Below, in pieces: positions 58,819 through 64,000 of a stretch of DNA of 64,000 bases. Below the pieces are notes generated by a model. That model was not told the DNA's origin. It ran no database searches and was given only the letters and a program-made list of their open reading frames with translations. Source of the DNA: Apostichopus japonicus (taxonomy: Eukaryota > Echinodermata > Holothuroidea > Aspidochirotida > Stichopodidae); contig NC_092579.1 of assembly GCF_037975245.1 (NCBI RefSeq), positions 5,333,001 through 5,397,000 of the forward strand. Direction: 5' to 3'. How positions within the stretch are numbered: position 1 is the stretch's first letter; each line of letters opens with the position of its first letter. The translations under genes were made by a program, and so were the position numbers.

Positions 58819-60813
58819 TGTCACCCACAAAAAGAATGCAAGTGGCAATGCGACACATTCGCCTAGCGGCTATCCAAAATCAATATGCAATGTAAAAAAG
58901 AAATACTCCAACCAACTAATGATGCAGAACAAGTTTTATAAATTCAACTTCTTAAGTGAATAGGTATTTATTGAGGAGGAACTTTCTCCTTAAAATAATA
59001 AAAAAAAAAGGAACATGCAAAATAAAGGTTACAGCGTTCTGTAATACTGCTTAGGAACACGTAGGACTCCTGAATACTTAGAGATAACAGATTGCTTTGG
59101 CGCAATCTTTACCAGAGGATAACATATACTAGATTTAGCTTAACTACTGAAAAGGTTAAGACTTTCCAAAGTTTTGATACCCCTGGATCTTTTTCAATTG
59201 CGAGAGAGCAAACTGGCACGTATAAATTTAGTCTTAATATATATTAATTGGATATTCTTTTCTCTATAGAAGAATGAGATTACCTCTTCTAGTCTGAAGA
59301 GCTTTCCCCCCTTTACATCATGAAATTCTGATTTAACATTTATCTTTAAAAAAAAATGAGTTCTGAGTTGTCACTATGACGAATATTGCCTAAAGATGTT
59401 GACAATACTTGTTGACACGTGGTTGCTGATATCAGGTTGTGGTAGGTGTTATAGTCGGTGATAAAACTATCCTCAAAAGCTTCCGGTCTTCGACCCAATG
59501 TGAGAGGAAAGTGGCACTGTATCGGAACAAAATACACAATCAGATTCTCTGATAATACTTTGTCCAAATACAATATACTAAATATGTTGCATAAATTTAT
59601 AATACAAAATTTGTAACAATAAGCCATATATGAATCTTGAACAAAGTTTAGTTTGTTCCACATACAAACAAAAAATTGGTTAAACTCAAACATATATACA
59701 TTCCTACTCCAAAGCTATGGTGAGCACATCATAACTCTCCTTTATGCACACTAACCTCATGTTCACTCCACTAAACATATAACCCCTCTCTGCCAAAATC
59801 ACTTGAATTAATTTGTAATGCTATAAAAGTTACCATCACTATTACAATCATAGCAAACATCCACTTTCTTAAGGAAAGTCAATTAAGGCGTGACTTTTAC
59901 TATCCAACATAATGAAAAATTACTACACAAAATTAAACTGACTTTTGTGCACCTCCAAAAGTATACAAACTTTAAAGTGGTTGCATCCCAAATATTACAT
60001 ATACAGAACAGATTAATATAACAAGTTTCTACTTACAATGGTTCCAGTTCTTAAACTGTCAGACGAGCTCTGCAATACAGCTTTACTTTATCCGGTCAGG
60101 TGATGTACTTCCATCCCAACTCTGCCGACAAGCTGCCCTATCCAGAACACTAAATATTGTGTGATACTGGAATCTCCAGGGAAAAATTGTGTTTCAAGCT
60201 TTCACAGTTAAATGCCAGATATTAATTAAAGTATGCCAGCCCAGGCTTCAATACAGGTATCCTATATATAGGATCCTGTGCCCCATGATATGAAAATCAC
60301 AATATTGTAGCTCCGTCTTTTTCAGCTAAGAGATATAGCAGGACTCAATCCGATGATGGTATTTTGGAGAGTGAATAAAAATCTTATCCAACACTCACTT
60401 CACTGGCTGGATGTGATGTCACACATAATTAATAGTGTATCAATTTGCATAACTTGGCAATACAATACATTGTCATCTTGACTATGTCCTGCCCTGGTAG
60501 GTTTCTTTTGTGTGCACTAGCTATGCTATGCTACCCTGTACCTTTGTATTATTATACTATGCCCTGACCTGGTGATGTTTCTTTTGTATACATACTCAAT
60601 TATGCTACCTTGTATTTCTGTAGTGAATAGAGGGATTTGGGTTTATGTAAATTGTCCTACATCCTTGGATACTACTTTCCAACATCAACAACAACCAGCA
60701 TTGACTAAAGTAAAAGTTACTAAAAAAAAACTTTCTAAAATAAACAGCTGACAGATTGACTTCTTCTGTCATACAAATACAAATTAACTAAATTATACTA
60801 TTCTAATGTGACA
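58819..60813 (-). mobile_element. Predicted 3' LTR of the Gmr1-like element
   Basis: On the + strand the segment begins TGTCACCC and ends ATGTGACA, a perfect six-base inverted end (TGTCAC/GTGACA) with the TG...CA rule. Its inner end lies directly beside the polypurine tract and its outer end interrupts a copied stretch of flanking sequence at CACAG. The length of 1995 bp is long but possible for an LTR. A palindromic TATATATA lies near 60262-60271. The matching 5' LTR is outside the window, so the boundary is not yet proven. Confidence 0.65.
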
Positions 60814-60829
60814 ATTAACTCCCTCCTTT
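60814..60829 (-). promoter_or_regulatory. Polypurine tract of the Gmr1-like element
   Basis: The minus strand reads AAAGGAGGGAGTTAAT immediately before the TGTCAC start of the LTR. This is the expected primer for plus-strand synthesis. Confidence 0.6.
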
Positions 60830-60977
60830 AATAAAATGTGTCTAACACATTTATACACATCTCACATTAGGATATTTGTTTCAGCCTATCCTGCACTGAA
60901 ATCTCCTTCAATTTCCTCTGCTTCTCCCTAAGCTTCCTGAAATCACACATTTCCATACACTATTGGAAATGAATTTC
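60830..60977 (-). other. Untranslated gap between pol stop and polypurine tract
   Basis: About 150 bases without a recognisable frame. No envelope gene lies between pol and the LTR. Confidence 0.6.
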
Positions 60978-63900
60978 TTACAGCTCTTTGCTGATGAAGG
61001 ATAAGAAATTGGCTTGCATTATTTCTGTACTTCTACTCAAGTAGTCAGCCCCTACATTATCGGCTCCCTTTATCACTTGGATGCGGTAACGATATGGCTG
61101 TAATGCCAGTGCCCACCTCATTATCCTTCCATTTGCCACTTTCGACTTCCGAATGCATGTCAATGGTTGATGGTCTGTATCTATTACAAATTCCTTGCCA
61201 TAGAGATATGGCTCAAACTTGAGTACAGCCCAGACTACGGCCAAGCATTCTCTCTCCATCACTGAGTATCTCATTTGACTCTTGTTCAGCTTTTTGCTAG
61301 CATAGGCTACTGGAAATTTTTCACCTGCAAACTCCTGAAGAAGGATCGCACCAACTCCTGTATCCGAAGCGTCTGTCCGAAGTGTGAATTCCCTGTGGAG
61401 GTCGGGGAGCTGAAGAATCGGTGAGCTTGCAAGCTTACTCTTCAGTGTTTGGAACGCCTGTTCCTGGCTCTCGCCCCATCTAATCACGTTTGGTTCCCCT
61501 TTCTTCGTACAGTTAGTCAGTGGTACTGCCACGGCTGCGAAGTTTGGTACAAACTTCCTGTAGTAACCTACCAACCCTAAGAATGATCTCACTTGAGTCT
61601 TTGTAGTTGGTCTCTCTGCTTGCTGAATGGCTTTAATTTTGTCAGGTTTGGGCTTTACTCTACCTTCTCCTATAATATGTCCTAAAAATTCCACCTCATT
61701 GTACCCAATGAAACATTTTGTAGGTCTAGCCGTCAAGTTGGCTTTCTTGATTCTTGTGAAGACTTCTTTTACTCTCTGGAGATGTTCCTCCCATGTCTGA
61801 GTGTGTATCAGGATATCATCTACATAACTATGGACATTCTCAATTCCTTTAAGAAGCTTCCTCATCACTCTGTTGAATGTAGCACCAGAATTCACAAGAC
61901 CAAATGGCATCATATTGAACTCGTATAACCCATCATGAGTCACAAATGCTGTTAATGGCTTCGACTCTTTTGCCATTGGGATTTGCCAGTAACCTTTGCT
62001 CAGATCGATTTTACTGAAGTAGCAATCCTTGGATAACTTTGCAAAAATCTCTTCCTGGTCTGGAACAGGCTCAGCATCAAACTCCGTGATCATGTTAATT
62101 TTGCGTGTGTCGCAACAGGCCCTCAAAGATCCATCCGGCTTCTTTAATGCTACCAACGGACAAGCGTATGGACTTTTGCTGTGCGATATTACGCCCATCC
62201 TCAGCATACTTTGGATCTCCTTGCGGATATCATCTCGAAGAGCATGTGGTATTGGATAAGGTTTACTCCTTATAGGTGTTGTATCGCTGACTTTGATGAC
62301 ATGTTCACCGAGCTTTGTCTTCCCCGGTAGGTCAGTCAAACTGTCTTCAAACTCTGTCAATATTTGTTGTACCTGTTGAGTTTTTGTTTTTCCTAATTGT
62401 CCGCTGATATTCACATCAGTACTTCGCTCCTTCTGAAACATAGGTGGAAGATGTATAAGATCATCTGTGGAAAATGATTTGAGTTCAGATATACCAGATT
62501 CCTCTTGTGGTTCATCTTCTAGAACCGATGTGCAGACAACTTCATACATACTTTGTATTGGCATCTCGAACATAGTGGCTGCCACTTCACGTCTGTTATA
62601 TTTCTTTAGCAGGTTGGCGTGAAATGTTTTGACCCTATGGCCAAAGTCTATTTTGTAGTTCATTGTACCAACTTTCTCCACTATTGGAAATGGTCCCTTC
62701 CACTGCATAAGTAGCTTGTTCTTATCAGTGGGGAGAAGGAGGAGGACTTCTTCTCCTACTTTCATGTTTCTTACTCTTGCTTTCTTGTTGTAGTACGTTT
62801 TGTACCTTTGTCTAGACTTCTTGAGCTCCTCACGTGCTAGTTGACATGTTTGCTCCAAACGTTCCTGTAAGTCCAACACGTACTGGTACACAGTCTTCGT
62901 CTCACTTACTTCTGATTCGCCGGTCCATAATTCCTTAAGAATCCGCATAGGACCACGCACGGTCCGCCCATATAGCAGTTCAAATGGCGAGAAGCCTGTG
63001 CTTTCCTGTGGCGTTTCCCTGTACGCAAACAGTAGGGGATCTATATATCTGTCCCAATCTTTAGGCCTTTCATCGCACATCTTCTTTAACATTGCTTTCA
63101 ATGTGCCATTAAATTTCTCTACCAACCCATTGCACATGGCATGGTACGGAGTCGTGGTTAATCGGCGAATTGACAATAATCGGCTAACTTCTTTCATGAC
63201 GCCAGAGACAAACTGAGATCCTTGGTCAGTTAATACTTCTTTTGGGAAGCCTAATCTTGAATAAATTCCAAGGAGTTCCTCAGCTACTGACTCAGCTTCA
63301 ATGGTTTTCATTGGTACTGCTTCTGGGTATCTAGTTGCGTAGTCAACTAAAACCAATATGTATCGATGTCCACGCTCTGTGGCTGGCTTGATCGGTCCTA
63401 CTAAGTCTACTGCTACCCTTTGAAATGGTTCTTCAATCAGCGGCATACTTCCTAATGGTACTTTAGTAACACGACCTTTAGGGAGGGTTCTTTGGCATAC
63501 ATCACACGACTGACAATACCTGGTAACGTCTGCTTGCATTCCAGGCCATGTAAAGTCACTCATTACTTTATCACGCGTCTTTTTGGATCCTTGATGACCC
63601 CCTAGAATCGATTCGTGTGCTACCTTTAATACATGATCTCTGTAGTCAACTGGAACTACTACCTGCCTAAATCTGTTTCCAAATTCCACTCGAGGAGAAC
63701 TAAATTCTCTGTAGAGAATGCCACTGGACTTCACATATTTATGAGTACTCCCATTTTTACTCACTTTATCATCTCCTGTTTTGGCTAACTGTCTGATTTT
63801 TTCCAAGGTGGGGTCCTGTTGTTGCTTTTCACGTAGCATGTCTGCAGTAACCTCTTCACCAATCGGGGACGATACCTTTAACTTTTTAAAGGGCTTCTCT

Positions 63901-64000
63901 TTTGCTTTGCTCTGACTCCTTGTCTGTGCTGCGGCAACTGTATTTGGGTCATCATCATTCCTTATTGCCATAGGCTTGGTTACATTTGGTGGTGGTTGTA
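60978..64000 (-). mobile_element. Gmr1-like Ty3/gypsy pol: integrase, then RT and RNase H (open to the window edge)
   Basis: This is a 997-codon frame from the ATG at 63971 to the stop at 60978. The frame is also open upstream to 64000, so gag and protease probably lie outside. Integrase is first: zinc residues H119/H126 and C156/C159, catalytic D189, D249 and E285 (35 residues between the last two), and a WKGPF motif near 424. RT follows: KIDLSKGYWQIPM near 654, MPFGLVNSGATF near 688, YVDD at 716-719, FLGHIIG near 762. RNase H is last: D867, E906, TDH near 932 and ADYLSR near 975. In typical Ty3/gypsy elements integrase comes after RNase H. Integrase-first order is known for Gmr1-like elements of deuterostomes. 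No stop or frameshift is seen. Confidence 0.9.

Noticed and set aside
62029-63216. Two + strand frames inside the retroelement
   Set aside because: Antisense shadows of the intact minus-strand pol frame.

Overview
The window looks like part of the nuclear genome of a marine deuterostome invertebrate, most likely an echinoderm and perhaps a sea cucumber. The reasons are AT-rich, intron-rich sequence with GT-AG splice sites, DED/ZU5/UPA death-fold coding exons, a retrotransposon whose pol has integrase before reverse transcriptase (the Gmr1 arrangement known from deuterostomes), and many nested repeats. The species call is inference.

Region 1-33.5 kb (+ strand): a set of phase-compatible exons that I read as one large gene with its 5' end outside the window. 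In order they encode a DED, a 14-residue-repeat coiled coil, a short linker, a second DED, ZU5, UPA, a third DED, a second ZU5, a second UPA, a linker and a fourth DED followed by a stop. The block DED-ZU5-UPA therefore occurs twice, with matching intron phases at most boundaries, and is closed by a final DED. Two features leave the gene model open. A phase-compatible exon with its own stop at 9088-9375 could end a short DED/coiled-coil form. An in-frame stop at 29729 could end the protein after the second UPA. The roughly 13 kb intron at 5394-18647 holds nested mobile elements: a Harbinger-like TIR element (about 13139-16996) inserted in a ~145-bp tandem repeat and itself carrying a hAT remnant.

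Region 33.5-49.6 kb: a broken partial copy of the last DED exon split by a 703-bp solo LTR, a Penelope-like reverse transcriptase fragment, copies of dispersed repeats, and a second gene fragment. That fragment has a beta-propeller (NHL/YVTN-like) exon at 46574-47432 and possible upstream exons at 43417-43580 and 44090-44167. A ~213-bp tandem array follows.

Region 49.6-64 kb: a second copy of the first ~430 bases of the window, split by an ~8.7-kb insertion that includes TIR-like ends and a LINE remnant. Next comes a minus-strand Gmr1-like Ty3/gypsy element with its 3' LTR, polypurine tract and an open 997-codon integrase-RT-RNase H frame that runs off the right edge. The duplicated ends suggest a tandem segmental duplication that includes the DED/ZU5 gene, but a dispersed repeat is also possible.
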